A stretch of DNA of 64,000 bases from Mycobacterium sp. D16Q13 (lineage in GTDB: Bacteria > Actinomycetota > Actinomycetes > Mycobacteriales > Mycobacteriaceae): assembly GCF_002013375.1 (NCBI RefSeq), contig NZ_MAEW01000003.1, forward strand, positions 186,001 to 250,000, written 5' to 3'. Under the pieces are notes generated by a model. It saw only the letters and a program-made list of their open reading frames with translations. It did no database searches and was not told the origin of the DNA. Position 1 is the first letter of the stretch, and each line of letters opens with the position of its first letter. Below, piece after piece: positions 16,981-25,865 of the stretch. The position numbers and the translations under genes were made by a program.

Positions 16981-18324
16981 TCAACCACGGCTCTCTTCGT
17001 GCAATTCCGTTGTGGCAAGCGGTAGTTCACCCGCCGTCGCCACCGCCTCGACGGTGTGCGGATCGAGCTCGAACAACTCACGCAATGCCTCGGCGTAGCT
17101 GTCACCGCCGGGTGCGGACGCCAGCTGCTTCACCCGCACCGTGGGGGCGTGCAGCAGCTTGTCGACGACTCGGCGAACAGTCTTGGCGACCTCGTCCCGC
17201 TCGGCCCCCGCCAGACTCGGCAGACGGCCGTCCAGGCGCAGCAGCTCGGCCTCCACCACCTCGGCGGCCCGTTGGCGCAGGGCGGTAACCGTCGGGGTGA
17301 CCTCCGCCATCCGCTCACCGGTCAGGTACCGGGCGACCTCGTCGTTGACGATCTGGCGGGCCGCGCCGGCATCGTTGGCCGCCGCACGCGCGGTGGGCTC
17401 ACGCTGGATGCGCTCCATGTCCACCACGACGACGCCGGGCAGACCGGCCACCGTGGGGTCCACGTCACGCGGCATGCCCAGGTCACAGAAGACGAGTTGG
17501 CGGCCACCACCCAGAGCACGGTGCACGTCGGCCAGCGAGATCACCGGCCGGACCGCCCCGGTACACGACACCACCACATCGGACTGCGCCAGCGCCTGGT
17601 CCAGGTTGTCGAGGGTGATCGCCTGCGCGTTCACACCCGCCTCGCGCGCCGTCGCCGCGAGGCGTTGCGCACGCTCCGCGCTGCGGTTGACCACCCAGAG
17701 GTTGTCGATACCCGCGCGGATCAATTGCGCGGTCGCCAAGGAGCCCATCGAGCCGGCGCCGACAACGGCAGCGGTGCGTCCGGGCAGACCGTTGAGCTTG
17801 CCGTCGGCCAGATCGAGGGCCACCGACACCACCGAGGCCCCGGCCGCGTCGATACCGGTCTCCGAATGCACTCGTTTACCCACGCGCAGGGCGCTCTGGG
17901 ACAGCTCGTGCAGCACCCGGCCCACCGCTTGATGCGTTTCGGCGGTGGCATAGGCGTTGCGCACCTGGCCCAACACCTGCTGCTCGCCAACCACCATGGA
18001 ATCCAGGCCGCTGGCCACCGCGAACAGGTGCTCGACGGCGGCCTCGCTGTATCGGACGTAGGCGTATTTGGTGAGCTCGTTCATGCCCATACCGGCATGC
18101 CGGGCAATGGCCTCACCGATGACAGTCAGGCCACCATGGAAGGCCTCGACCACGGCATATACCTCGACCCGGTTGCAGGTCGAGAGCACCATGACCTCGC
18201 TGACCAGGGGCGATTGCAGAATGTGTTCAATGATCTTGGGCTGATCGGCCTCGCCAATCGCCAGCTTCTCCAGCACCGGCACAGGCGCGCTACGGTGCGA
18301 GGCTCCGAACAGCAGGACGCTCAC
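16981..18324 (-). CDS. hemA: Glutamyl-tRNA reductase
   Basis: 447 residues from GTG 18324, with GGAG about ten bases upstream. It reduces glutamyl-tRNA to glutamate-1-semialdehyde with NADPH, the committed and usually regulated step of haem synthesis. The catalytic Cys50 lies in STCNRVEVY; the NADPH-binding Rossmann motif [13 protein letters not shown] is near residue 190; the C-terminal dimerisation helix region is complete. First gene of hemA-hemC-hemD-hemB. A plausible promoter lies at 18392-18420, leaving a leader of about 60 bases. Confidence 0.97.
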   Translation of the reverse strand: MSVLLFGASHRSAPVPVLEKLAIGEADQPKIIEHILQSPLVSEVMVLSTCNRVEVYAVVEAFHGGLTVIGEAIARHAGMGMNELTKYAYVRYSEAAVEHLFAVASGLDSMVVGEQQVLGQVRNAYATAETHQAVGRVLHELSQSALRVGKRVHSETGIDAAGASVVSVALDLADGKLNGLPGRTAAVVGAGSMGSLATAQLIRAGIDNLWVVNRSAERAQRLAATAREAGVNAQAITLDNLDQALAQSDVVVSCTGAVRPVISLADVHRALGGGRQLVFCDLGMPRDVDPTVAGLPGVVVVDMERIQREPTARAAANDAGAARQIVNDEVARYLTGERMAEVTPTVTALRQRAAEVVEAELLRLDGRLPSLAGAERDEVAKTVRRVVDKLLHAPTVRVKQLASAPGGDSYAEALRELFELDPHTVEAVATAGELPLATTELHEESRG

Positions 18325-18391
18325 CGCAGGTCACTCCGCTGACATCTCACTGTCCAGCTCCCTTGCTTTTGGTGAGGCTCGAACTTCATGC

Positions 18392-18420
18392 ACGGTAGCC
18401 CGAAAATGGCCACTGGGCAA
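18392..18420 (-). promoter_or_regulatory. Possible hemA promoter
   Basis: On the minus strand TTGCCC (18420-18415) and TACCGT (18397-18392) are separated by 17 bases, the ideal spacing for a housekeeping promoter. Each hexamer departs from consensus at two or more positions. It lies 68 bases upstream of the hemA start in the only gap before hemA. No start-site evidence is available. Confidence 0.35.
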
Positions 18421-18435
18421 AATCCAAACAGCCTG

Positions 18436-18690
18436 TTATCGGTCACGTTTCAGGTCCGCCCGGAGCCGGGGCTCATCCACTTCCCAATAGCTGTGCTCCT
18501 GACCGTCCAACAGCACCACCGGAAGCCGGTCACCAAACTCCGCACGCAAAGACGAATCTGTGATCGCGGCCTCATCCACATCGGTGACGGTGAGCGGGAC
18601 CCCGAACTCGCCGGCCAGGGCCGCCAATTCACGCTGCGCTCGTTCGCAGGCAGAGCAGCCCGGGCGCGTCAGCAGCGTTAGAGATGTCAT
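18436..18690 (-). CDS. Glutaredoxin-like protein
   Basis: 84 residues from ATG 18690. A thioredoxin-fold small protein with the redox motif CSAC (Cys12, Cys15) in [12 protein letters not shown], followed by [29 protein letters not shown], the DUF836/glutaredoxin-like pattern. It probably handles thiol-disulfide exchange in the cytoplasm. It lies 111 bases upstream of hemA on the same strand, as Rv0508 does in M. tuberculosis, and its start is 98 bases from the divergent serB1-like gene. Confidence 0.85.
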   Translation of the reverse strand: MTSLTLLTRPGCSACERAQRELAALAGEFGVPLTVTDVDEAAITDSSLRAEFGDRLPVVLLDGQEHSYWEVDEPRLRADLKRDR

Positions 18691-18788
18691 ATACCAATTC
18701 TGCCACCGGGTCCCCCGAGCTCCCGCCACCCTCAGTAGGGTTAAACGGCATTCGGAAACGGCGGACAGGAAGGGCGGTTAAGCCGGTT

Positions 18789-19709
18789 ATGACCAGCCCC
18801 CAGATCAACGGCGCCCCCCCTGCCGAAGGCTCCGCGGAGGAGCAGCTGCTCGCCGAGGCGTTCGCCGAAGACGTCGCACGCGCCGCCTCCTTCGCCGAGG
18901 CCGACTCCGCGGCGGCCGAAGTGCCCTCGGGCCCTCCGCCCGCGGATCTGACCGCCGCCGCGTTTTTCGATGTCGACAACACGCTGGTACATGGCTCCTC
19001 GCTGGTTCACTTCGGCCGCGGCCTGGCCGAACGCGACTACTTCAAGTACTCGGACATGCTTCAGTTCGTCTGGGCGCAGGCGAAGTTCCGGCTGACCGGC
19101 CGGGAGAACTCCGATGACGTCGCCGCGGGCCGGCAGAAGGCGCTCTCGTTCATCGAGGGTCGCAGTGTCGATGAACTCGTCAACCTCAGTGAGGACATCT
19201 ACGACGAGACGATCGCCGACAAGATCTGGCCCGGCACCCGGGCGCTGACCCAGATGCACCTCGACGCCGGCCAGCAGGTGTGGCTCGTCACGGCCACACC
19301 CAAGGAACTCGCCGAGACCATCGCCCGACGGCTGGGCCTCACCGGAGCGCTGGGCACCGTCGCGGAATCGGTGGACGGGGTGTTCACCGGACGCCTGGTT
19401 GGCGACATCCTGCACGGACCGGGCAAGGCGCGTGCCGTGCGCAACCTTGCCATCCGTAACGGACTGAATCTCAAGCGCTGCACCGCCTATAGCGACAGCG
19501 TCAACGATGTGCCGATGTTGTCACTGGTGGGCACCGCCGTGGCCATCAATCCCGACGCGGAGCTGCGCGACGTGGCACGACGCCGGGGCTGGGAGGTCCG
19601 CGACTTCCGCACGGCGCGCAAGGCCGCCCGCATCGGCGTGCCGTCGGCGGTGCTGCTCGGTGCCGCGGGCGGAGCGTTGGCGGCCGCGCTGGCCCGACGC
19701 GAGACGTAA
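18789..19709 (+). CDS. serB1: HAD-IB family phosphatase (SerB1-like)
   Basis: 306 residues from ATG 18789, with AGGAAGG about eleven bases upstream. The acidic Ala/Glu-rich first 55 residues look disordered. HAD motifs follow: motif [14 protein letters not shown], motif [12 protein letters not shown], the Lys in GPGKARAV and motif [14 protein letters not shown], with a C1-type cap between. The protein ends in a hydrophobic stretch ([17 protein letters not shown]) that may touch the membrane. M. tuberculosis Rv0505c is annotated as phosphoserine phosphatase SerB1; the true substrate of this branch is uncertain. Confidence 0.88.
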   Translation: MTSPQINGAPPAEGSAEEQLLAEAFAEDVARAASFAEADSAAAEVPSGPPPADLTAAAFFDVDNTLVHGSSLVHFGRGLAERDYFKYSDMLQFVWAQAKFRLTGRENSDDVAAGRQKALSFIEGRSVDELVNLSEDIYDETIADKIWPGTRALTQMHLDAGQQVWLVTATPKELAETIARRLGLTGALGTVAESVDGVFTGRLVGDILHGPGKARAVRNLAIRNGLNLKRCTAYSDSVNDVPMLSLVGTAVAINPDAELRDVARRRGWEVRDFRTARKAARIGVPSAVLLGAAGGALAAALARRET

Positions 19710-19794
19710 CAATCACCATTACCGCTGCTGATAGGCTCAGCGCCGCTCGAACTGTCTAGATTCGTACCTGACCTGCAGCGAAATGGGTTAATGC

Positions 19795-20262
19795 ATGGCC
19801 ATCCGCCAAGACATCATCGGAACGCACTACCGCTACCCCGATTACTTCGAGGTCGGTCGCGAGAAGATGCGTGAATTCGCGGCGGCCATCAAGGACGGCT
19901 GCGAGGAGAACTCCGGTGTCGTCGCGCCTATCACGTTCCTCGCCGTCGCGGGCCGGCGTGTGCAGCACAAGATCTTCACCGAGATGGATCTGCCCATCAA
20001 CGTGGCACGTGTGCTGCACCGCGACCAGAAGCTGAAATTCCACCGCCCCGTCAAGGCGGGAGACCGGCTGTACTTCGACAGCTACCTGGACAGCGTGCTG
20101 GAGTCGCACGGCATGGTGACCGCCGAGGTGCGCGCCGAGGTCACCGATGCCGACGGGCAACCCGTGGCCACGAGCATCGTCACCATGATCGGCGAGGCCG
20201 AGGGACACGAGACCGACGCGAACTCCATGGCGGCCAACATCGCCTCACATCGCAAGGGCTAG
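19795..20262 (+). CDS. MaoC-like (R)-hydroxyacyl dehydratase subunit (Rv0504c-like)
   Basis: 155 residues from ATG 19795. The protein has an N-terminal FAS1-type dehydratase (hot-dog) domain, seen as [33 protein letters not shown] and [25 protein letters not shown], like the non-catalytic or structural subunits HadA/HadC of mycobacterial FAS-II. The hydratase-2 catalytic Asp-x4-His motif is not visible, so a separate catalytic partner is probably needed. It corresponds to Rv0504c by position. Its last four bases overlap the end of the convergent AraC gene. Confidence 0.85.
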   Translation: MAIRQDIIGTHYRYPDYFEVGREKMREFAAAIKDGCEENSGVVAPITFLAVAGRRVQHKIFTEMDLPINVARVLHRDQKLKFHRPVKAGDRLYFDSYLDSVLESHGMVTAEVRAEVTDADGQPVATSIVTMIGEAEGHETDANSMAANIASHRKG

Positions 20263-21263
20263 CGGCCTCTGCGGTTCGTTCGGTAAGCACTCGGGGTAGT
20301 ACCGAACCAGCGCTTACAACTTCGGGTGAACACACTCTGTTCGGCGTAGCCGAGTTGCCTGCTGACATGGTCCAGGTTCAGCTCGGTATCGGAAAGCAAT
20401 CGCTCGGCGGTTTCACGGCGGATGTGGTCGACGAGTTCGGCGAAGGTCGTGCCCTCGGAACGGAGACGCCGTTGCAGCGCTTTTGGGTGTACTCCGAGGT
20501 GTAATGCGATGTCCCCCAGACCGATCGCCCCAGTGGGAAGCAGCTGCCGGATGAGGATCCGGGCCAGTCGGCTCGAATCCGGCCGACGGTCGGCGAGGGT
20601 CCCCGTCAGGTAATCGACGGCGGTCTGATGCGCGAGCCGGTCTTTGGGTAGCGACCTCTGCATATCGGTGGCGCGCAGTGTGAACCCCGCAACGGGTTCG
20701 CGGAACAACGTCGGACAGCCGAAGTAACGCCGATACTCCGACGGTGCCGTCAAGGCCGCGTGGGGCAGGTGCACCGCCACTGGTCGATAACCGCGGCCCA
20801 GGAAGTGGTGCAGCACCCGCAACGTCACGCCGAGGGACAGCTCGAGCGCCTGTGCCTGCGGGGGCGCCGGGGTGAGCAGGAACTCGAACTCGCACCGGCA
20901 GTGCACCGGATCGGGCAGATCGATAACCCGCACGCCGATGGCGGGACAGTATGCGGCCATGAACTTTTCAAGAATGTCGAACGCATCGGCAACGGTTGCC
21001 GCGCTACGCGCGGCTAGGCCCACGGGCCCCAGGATCTCGATCCCCTGCCGTCGCGCAAGCCGCAGGCCGAAGTCGGGCACGCCGAGCGCAGTCGCGGTCT
21101 CCTCCAGCACGGCCATCCCGCTCGGCAGCGAGATGAACCGGTCGTAGACCCCGACATCGTCCGGTGAAATCCTCGCTGCGGCAAGCAGCTTGCCGCAGTC
21201 ACCGCCGAGCTCCGACACCAGGGGGTGATAGTTGGTCAACGCCGAGCCGCGGATGACTGACAT
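20259..21263 (-). CDS. AraC family transcriptional regulator
   Basis: 334 residues from ATG 21263; the open frame extends 51 codons further but lacks family-like sequence there. The N-terminal Arabinose_bd-type ligand domain ([19 protein letters not shown]) is followed by a C-terminal double HTH ([23 protein letters not shown] and [21 protein letters not shown]). It is divergent from the DUF1254 lipoprotein gene (110 bases between starts) and probably controls it. Members of this branch often sense fatty-acid or lipid-like ligands in mycobacteria; the ligand is unknown. Confidence 0.88.
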   Translation of the reverse strand: MSVIRGSALTNYHPLVSELGGDCGKLLAAARISPDDVGVYDRFISLPSGMAVLEETATALGVPDFGLRLARRQGIEILGPVGLAARSAATVADAFDILEKFMAAYCPAIGVRVIDLPDPVHCRCEFEFLLTPAPPQAQALELSLGVTLRVLHHFLGRGYRPVAVHLPHAALTAPSEYRRYFGCPTLFREPVAGFTLRATDMQRSLPKDRLAHQTAVDYLTGTLADRRPDSSRLARILIRQLLPTGAIGLGDIALHLGVHPKALQRRLRSEGTTFAELVDHIRRETAERLLSDTELNLDHVSRQLGYAEQSVFTRSCKRWFGTTPSAYRTNRRGR

Positions 21264-21372
21264 GTCCTGAACTGTCAAATATCTGTCCGTCAAAGTCAAG
21301 ACAACCCTGTGAAAATGCTGCACGATCGACGGTGATCGACCAAGATCATCACAACTGGAAAGGGTGTCGCCC

Positions 21373-22806
21373 GTGAGCGGTAGGCGTTGGCAGTGGAGCA
21401 GATGGCTGGCCGTCACGAGCGCCGTCTTGTTGGCGACCGGGATGACTAGCTGCTCGAAAGATTCTGAACCCCAGAAGCTTTCCGCCGATGAGGCGAAGGC
21501 GATTGCGCTGGATGCCTACGTGTACGGCTACCCGCTGGTGACCATGGAGATGACGCGGCGGGTGATGACCAATGTCGCCAAAGTCGAAGCGCCGCGGGCT
21601 CCCATGGGCCAGCTCGCGCGGATGCGTGAATACCCGACGGCGGCGTTCCGGGATGTCACCACACCCAACGCAGACACCCTCTACACCAACGGATTCGTCG
21701 ACGTAAGCAAGGAACCGTATGTGCTGAGCCTGCCCGAGGCGGATGATCGCTACTACCTGTTCCCGATGCTGGACGGGTACACCAATGTCTTCGAGGTACC
21801 CGGCAAGCGCACCACCGGTACAGGGCCGCAGACCTACGCCATCACCGGCCCCAACTGGAAGGGCACCCTGCCCGCGGGCGTCAAGGAGTACAAGTCCCCG
21901 ACCGCCATCGTGTGGCTCATCGGTCGCATCTACTGCTCCGGCACGCCCGAAGATTTGGCAGCCGTCCACACGATGCAGGACGCGATCTCGCTGGTTCCGT
22001 TGAGCTCCTACGGCAAGCCCTACACCCCACCGGCCGGCACGGTCGATCCGAGTGTCGATATGAAGACTCCCGCGCGCGATCAGGTCAACAACCTGAGCGC
22101 CAAGGACTACTTCGGCCTGCTCGCCACCCTGATGAGAGACAACCCGCCCACCGAGGCCGATAAGCCGATGGTCGACAAGATGGCCAAGATCGGCATCGAG
22201 GCCGGTAAGCCCTTCAATATCGACGGGCTCGGCGCCGCGGCCGTGAACGCCTTGCAGACGGTGCCCAAGGAGGGCGTCGACAAGATCACGGCACACTTCA
22301 AAGATCTCGGTAAAGACATCAATGGCTGGCAATTCAGCACCCAGATGGGGCTTTACGAAACCAACTATCTGCAACGCGCCACCGTCACCTACTTCGGCCT
22401 CGGAGCCAACCGGCCAGAGGATGCCGTGTACCCCACCTCCGAAGCCGACGCCACCGGTCAGCTCTACAACGGAGCCAACAAGTACACGCTGCACTTCGGC
22501 AAGGACCAACTGCCACCCGTCGAGGGGTTCTGGTCGCTGACCATGTACGACGGGGATTTCTACTTCGTCGACAACCCGCTGAGCCGCTATACCCTGAGCC
22601 AGCGCGATAACTTCACCCTCAATCCCGACGGCTCCGTGGATCTGTATCTGCAGCATGAGACCCCAGGACCCGAGAAGGAAGCCAACTGGCTCCCCGCACC
22701 CGCGGGCAGATTCAATCTGACGATGCGCCTGTACTGGCCCACGCAGACACCGCCGTCGATCATTGACGGCACCTGGAAACCACCCGCTGTGCAACAAATC
22801 CCGTAA
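21373..22806 (+). CDS. DUF1254/DUF1214 domain lipoprotein
   Basis: About 477 residues from GTG 21373, nine bases after GGAAAGGG; GTG 21364 is in frame but touches that ribosome site. A lipoprotein signal ends at TGMTSCSKD. The DUF1254 domain follows (ALDAYVYGYPLVTMEMTRRVMTN, TPNADTLYTNGFVDVS), then the DUF1214 domain (FWSLTMYDGDFYFVDNPLSRYTL, DLYLQHETPG). This two-domain family is common in proteobacteria and actinobacteria; its biochemical role is not established. First gene of a three-gene plus-strand unit with two small secreted proteins, divergent from an AraC regulator. Confidence 0.9.
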   Translation: MSGRRWQWSRWLAVTSAVLLATGMTSCSKDSEPQKLSADEAKAIALDAYVYGYPLVTMEMTRRVMTNVAKVEAPRAPMGQLARMREYPTAAFRDVTTPNADTLYTNGFVDVSKEPYVLSLPEADDRYYLFPMLDGYTNVFEVPGKRTTGTGPQTYAITGPNWKGTLPAGVKEYKSPTAIVWLIGRIYCSGTPEDLAAVHTMQDAISLVPLSSYGKPYTPPAGTVDPSVDMKTPARDQVNNLSAKDYFGLLATLMRDNPPTEADKPMVDKMAKIGIEAGKPFNIDGLGAAAVNALQTVPKEGVDKITAHFKDLGKDINGWQFSTQMGLYETNYLQRATVTYFGLGANRPEDAVYPTSEADATGQLYNGANKYTLHFGKDQLPPVEGFWSLTMYDGDFYFVDNPLSRYTLSQRDNFTLNPDGSVDLYLQHETPGPEKEANWLPAPAGRFNLTMRLYWPTQTPPSIIDGTWKPPAVQQIP

Positions 22807-22816
22807 GGAGCGGTCC

Positions 22817-23161
22817 ATGAAACTCATTGCCACAAGCCTGTTTACGGCCCTGGGCGCCGCCGCGCTCATCGCCGCGGCGGCCGCGAATGCGGAGCCCGAG
22901 CGTCCGACGAACTGCACGGCGGCCGACCTGGCCGGAGTCTCGGCGGGCGTCGCCGCATCGACATCGAGCTACCTGTTCACCCACCCGGACGTCAACGAGT
23001 TCTTCACCGGCCAGGCGGGTAAGCCGCACAGCGAGATGCAGAGCGCGGTGAAGGCCTACTTCAGCACCAACCCCGAGGCCGAAAACGATCTGCGCTCCAT
23101 CCGGCAGCCCGTCGTCGACTTCCGTGAGCGCTGCCAGCTGCCACAGGAGCGCCAGCCGTGA
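22817..23161 (+). CDS. Secreted haemophore-type haem-binding protein
   Basis: 114 residues from ATG 22817, with a strong AAGGAG six bases upstream. The signal peptide covers about 1-25. The mature part has a Cys-to-Cys framed helical domain (NCTAADLAGVSAGVAASTSSYLF, then HPDVNEFFTG, then RQPVVDFRERC), the mycobacterial haemophore fold typified by Rv0203. Members bind haem or related tetrapyrroles in the cell envelope. It is ten bases downstream of the DUF1254 gene and overlaps the next gene by four bases, so all three are expressed together. Haem binding here is family inference. Confidence 0.82.
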   Translation: MKLIATSLFTALGAAALIAAAAANAEPERPTNCTAADLAGVSAGVAASTSSYLFTHPDVNEFFTGQAGKPHSEMQSAVKAYFSTNPEAENDLRSIRQPVVDFRERCQLPQERQP

Positions 23162-23439
23162 GGCGCGCGACAGCAATGGTGACCGTTGCGGTGGCGTTCG
23201 CCGGACTGCTACCGATTGCGCAACCAGTAGCCAACGCCGACGTCTGCGTAGGGGGCGGCCGCCGAATCTCGGTGAGCGGCTGCGCAAACATCGCCGACAC
23301 CGTGCAGCGATACGCGCCGCCACCCGAGGACTATGCACCCTTGCCGGACGATCCTCCGCCCCCTCCCCCCGCACCGAACGTTCACGCGTGCGTGGGCTAC
23401 AACGGCCGCTGGGTCAACGCCGGGACGTGCAGCCCGTAA
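23158..23439 (+). CDS. Small secreted Pro-rich, four-Cys protein
   Basis: 93 residues from GTG 23158, overlapping the previous stop as GTGA. A signal peptide ends near ANAD (residue 27). The mature protein has four Cys in two pairs (VCVGGGRRISVSGC and ACVGYNGRWVNAGTC) around a Pro-rich linker (APPPEDYAPLPDDPPPPPPAP). The two Cys segments resemble each other, suggesting a duplicated small disulfide loop. Function unknown; it is coupled to the haemophore-type gene. Confidence 0.72.
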   Translation: MRRATAMVTVAVAFAGLLPIAQPVANADVCVGGGRRISVSGCANIADTVQRYAPPPEDYAPLPDDPPPPPPAPNVHACVGYNGRWVNAGTCSP

Positions 23440-23455
23440 CGGCGCAATGGGCGAG

Positions 23456-23695
23456 CTAGCCGCCCTTATTGAGGCTGGCGATGTACTCGACGAGTGCCGG
23501 ATGCAGTCGGTGCCGGCCGAAACCGGCGTCCGGGTCCGGCCGCCAGAAGATCGGCAGGTCGTTCTTTTCGGCTGCGCGATGACACTTGATCAGCAGCTCA
23601 TCATTCAGGGGTTCGGAGGCCCGCCCGATCAGTGCTGATGTGAGCTCGCCGGGCAGTGCCTTCCAGATTGCTTCCGGGTTCAGTTCCGTGGTCAC
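23456..23695 (-). CDS. Small conserved-looking hypothetical protein
   Basis: 79 residues from GTG 23695, with AGAGG ten bases upstream. Soluble and mixed-charge (ELNPEAIWKALPGELTSALIG; FWRPDPDAGFGRHRLHPALVEYIASLN). No domain was recognised. It is the only gene on this strand between the convergent secreted-protein gene and the DUF4352-like gene, 75 bases downstream of the latter. Coding bias looks normal for the window, but a small protein without homology evidence remains tentative. Confidence 0.5.
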   Translation of the reverse strand: MTTELNPEAIWKALPGELTSALIGRASEPLNDELLIKCHRAAEKNDLPIFWRPDPDAGFGRHRLHPALVEYIASLNKGG

Positions 23696-23770
23696 ACAGC
23701 GCCTCTCACTCGTACCCCGGGCGCCGACCAGCACCCGGGAGTCGCCTTTCCCGACCAGAAACTGGGTTGA

Positions 23771-24373
23771 TCACTGCGCCACGCCGCTATCGCCCACGTC
23801 AGCCAAACTCACCTGAGTGCCGGCGGCTGTCACCGAGTCACGCAGGATGATCGCCGAAGGCTCGGCACCCTCGGGAACGTCGAACGCAATAGACGCAACG
23901 ATGCTCTCGCCGGGACCGAGATCTGCGCCGAGCACGGGCTGCGAGACCGTCGGGTTCGCGCCGAAGGTTTGATCGCCCACAACAAGTTGCTGAATCGCAG
24001 GCTCGAACCTCTGCGGGGCGTCACCGTCATTGATCACACGCACACCGACCAGAACATGGCCGCTCTGTTCGGTCTGGGTCAGCGAGAGATCGCCTGCCAC
24101 CGGGGATGCCGTGACATCGGTCACGGCCAGAGCTAACTGACCAGCATGCGCCTGGCCGCCAGGTCCCTCACCCTCGGGTGTCACAGAAGCAACTTCGTGA
24201 ACTAGCGTCGGCCGAGAAGCACTGAAGTTTCTGCCGTCCTCGATCCCCACCAACGTGGCAACCACGATGAAGGTCGCGATAACACCCCCGAACATCATGG
24301 GAGCTGCGGGAAAATTGCCGCTGCCGTAGTACAGAGCGGTGCCGGTCTCACCTTCCAGCGAAGGTTGAGTCAC
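23771..24373 (-). CDS. Single-pass membrane protein with extracytoplasmic DUF4352-like domain
   Basis: 200 residues if started at GTG 24373 (GAGG about nine bases upstream); ATG 24298 is an alternative that starts at the membrane helix. A short cytoplasmic tail is followed by one helix (FGGVIATFIVVATLVGI) and a beta-rich extracytoplasmic part with VLVGVRVINDGDAPQRFEP, FGANPTVSQPVLGADLGPGE and IAFDVPEGAEPSAIILRDS. This order of motifs matches DUF4352/Telo-type immunoglobulin-like domains. Role unknown. Confidence 0.62.
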   Translation of the reverse strand: MTQPSLEGETGTALYYGSGNFPAAPMMFGGVIATFIVVATLVGIEDGRNFSASRPTLVHEVASVTPEGEGPGGQAHAGQLALAVTDVTASPVAGDLSLTQTEQSGHVLVGVRVINDGDAPQRFEPAIQQLVVGDQTFGANPTVSQPVLGADLGPGESIVASIAFDVPEGAEPSAIILRDSVTAAGTQVSLADVGDSGVAQ

Positions 24374-24716
24374 AATACTGATCCTCAATTCAGGGTAGCG
24401 GTGTAACAGCCGAGCGCCCCCCGCAATGAGTGAAAGGCTAACATCAATAGTGCCTATCGGCACGTCAGCATATTCGTTACAGGCGACCACCAGCTGTTTG
24501 CGAGGAACTACCGATAACCCCTGGTGTCAGGACCGAATACCTTTGCTGATCCGCAGGTATAGCGGTCCTGTACCACCGAGACCAGCGACGACTACAGCGG
24601 GCGGCAGACGCGGACACTCTTGCGGGCGTCCTGTTTGCCGTTGGATATCCCCTGCACTCGGGCCAGCCGACGACCGCGATGCGGTACGCACGGCCGTTAC
24701 CGGGCTCTATTCGTGG
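24374..24716. other. 343-bp region without a convincing gene
   Basis: Open frames here are short or continue antisense into the oxygenase gene and have poor coding character. The composition is visibly lower in GC around 24435-24540 than in its neighbours. It lies at the 3' side of the nitronate-monooxygenase-like gene and upstream of the DUF4352-like gene. No repeat or RNA gene was recognised; it may hold the promoter of the latter and decayed sequence. Confidence 0.4.
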
Positions 24717-25646
24717 TCAGCTGTATTGGGCGGCGAGCTTGCCGATCACGGCGGTGAACTCGTCCATGGTGGTGTCGAGGATGTCTTTCACCGACTCCAC
24801 CGCGCCGATGCGCCCGGCGACTTGACCGCCGAGCGGTACGAAGGTGTCCATATTGCCTCCGAAGTAGAGGTCCAACGGATTCCCGGTCTCCAGCAGTGAC
24901 ACCAGATCTCGCCGTTCCATCTCCTCGGTGCGCTCGCTGCGTAGCGCACGCAGGCCTGGCTTGGTCAGCCGGTTGAGCAGTACGGTGTCGGTCTCGCGGG
25001 CGGCGACGACCGCAGCCTTCCAATTTCCGTGGATGGGCGATTCGGCGGCCGACATCATCCGGGTGCCCATCTGTACCCCCTCGGCGCCGAGCGCGAACGC
25101 GGCAGCCATCGAGGCGCCGTCGCAGATGCCTCCGGCAGCGATGATGGGGACGTCCACATGCGAGCGCACCAGCGGCAGCAGCACCATGGTGGATGCACCC
25201 TTGGGGTCCTTGAAACCACCGCCTTCGACGCCTTCGACCACCAATCCGTCCACTCCCGCGTCGACGGCCTTGAGGGCTGCCGCAAGTGTGGGAACAACAT
25301 GAAAGACGGTGAGCCCATTGTCTTTCAGGATCCGGGTGTACTTATTGGGGTCGCCCGCGCTGGTGGTCACGAACGTCACGCCCTGGTCCACGACGAACTG
25401 CGCGATGGACGGGTCTCGCACGAATGCCTGCGCGATGTTCACCCCGAACGGTCTATCGGTGAGCTCACGCATGGCGCGGATCTCGCCCTTGATGGCATCG
25501 AGTTCACCAGAGCTGGTTTCGATGATCCCGAGTCCACCGGCATTGCAGACCGCGCTCGCCAGCTGGGAGCGCGCGATCCACCCCATCGGGGCCTGCACTA
25601 TCGGCCGCTGCACGCCCAGCATCTCGGTAACCCGGTTTGTGACCAC
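24717..25646 (-). CDS. Nitronate monooxygenase-like FMN-dependent oxidoreductase
   Basis: 309 residues from GTG 25646. A TIM-barrel NMO/2-nitropropane dioxygenase family protein: IVQAPMGWIARSQLASAVCNAGGLG at the N-terminus, VTFVTTSAGDPNKY, and the FMN phosphate loop IIAAGGICDGASMAAAFALGA followed by GVQMGTRMM. In class I nitronate monooxygenases the loop around residue 140 is GG-His; here it is GGGFKDP, with no His, so oxidation of nitronates should not be assumed and a reductase role (enoyl or quinone type) is possible. Followed upstream by a decayed segment and the acyltransferase gene. Confidence 0.85.
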   Translation of the reverse strand: MVTNRVTEMLGVQRPIVQAPMGWIARSQLASAVCNAGGLGIIETSSGELDAIKGEIRAMRELTDRPFGVNIAQAFVRDPSIAQFVVDQGVTFVTTSAGDPNKYTRILKDNGLTVFHVVPTLAAALKAVDAGVDGLVVEGVEGGGFKDPKGASTMVLLPLVRSHVDVPIIAAGGICDGASMAAAFALGAEGVQMGTRMMSAAESPIHGNWKAAVVAARETDTVLLNRLTKPGLRALRSERTEEMERRDLVSLLETGNPLDLYFGGNMDTFVPLGGQVAGRIGAVESVKDILDTTMDEFTAVIGKLAAQYS

Positions 25647-25678
25647 CCGTCGAACCTACGCCGATCACTCGGGCGCCA

Positions 25679-25865
25679 CTACAGCAGATCCGCGAGCGCG
25701 CCCGGCAGGTTGGGGTATTGAAACTGAAAGTTAGCTTCTTCCGGCACTTTTGAGGTCGCGTACCGGTGCTGATCACGCCATCGCGGTAGCGAGACTACGG
25801 TTTTCGACACATCGGCCGGGTAGAACGCGCAGAACGCGGCGTGTCGGCGCAGAAGAAACCCGCTC
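25679..25865 (-). pseudogene. Possible decayed C-terminal end of an epimerase (DUF1731-like tail)
   Basis: Between the acyltransferase stop and the oxygenase gene, one minus-strand frame ending at TAG 25679-25681 reads RYATSKVPEEANFQFQYPNL followed by PGALADLL. This resembles the C-terminal tail of TIGR01777/DUF1731 sugar-nucleotide epimerase-like proteins (S-x-V-x-P-E-x-x-x-F-x-F-x-Y-P-x-L-x-x-A-L). There is no start codon or N-terminal domain; the frame runs into the acyltransferase coding end. Best read as a remnant; it could also be chance. Confidence 0.35.

Noticed and set aside
18370..18400. Possible tRNA-like T-arm (GGCTCGAAC)
   Set aside because: No acceptor, D or anticodon arms can be folded around it.
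21349..22917. 522-codon minus-strand open frame opposite the DUF1254 gene
   Set aside because: Shadow frame; no motif, and the plus strand encodes a clear lipoprotein with ribosome site.
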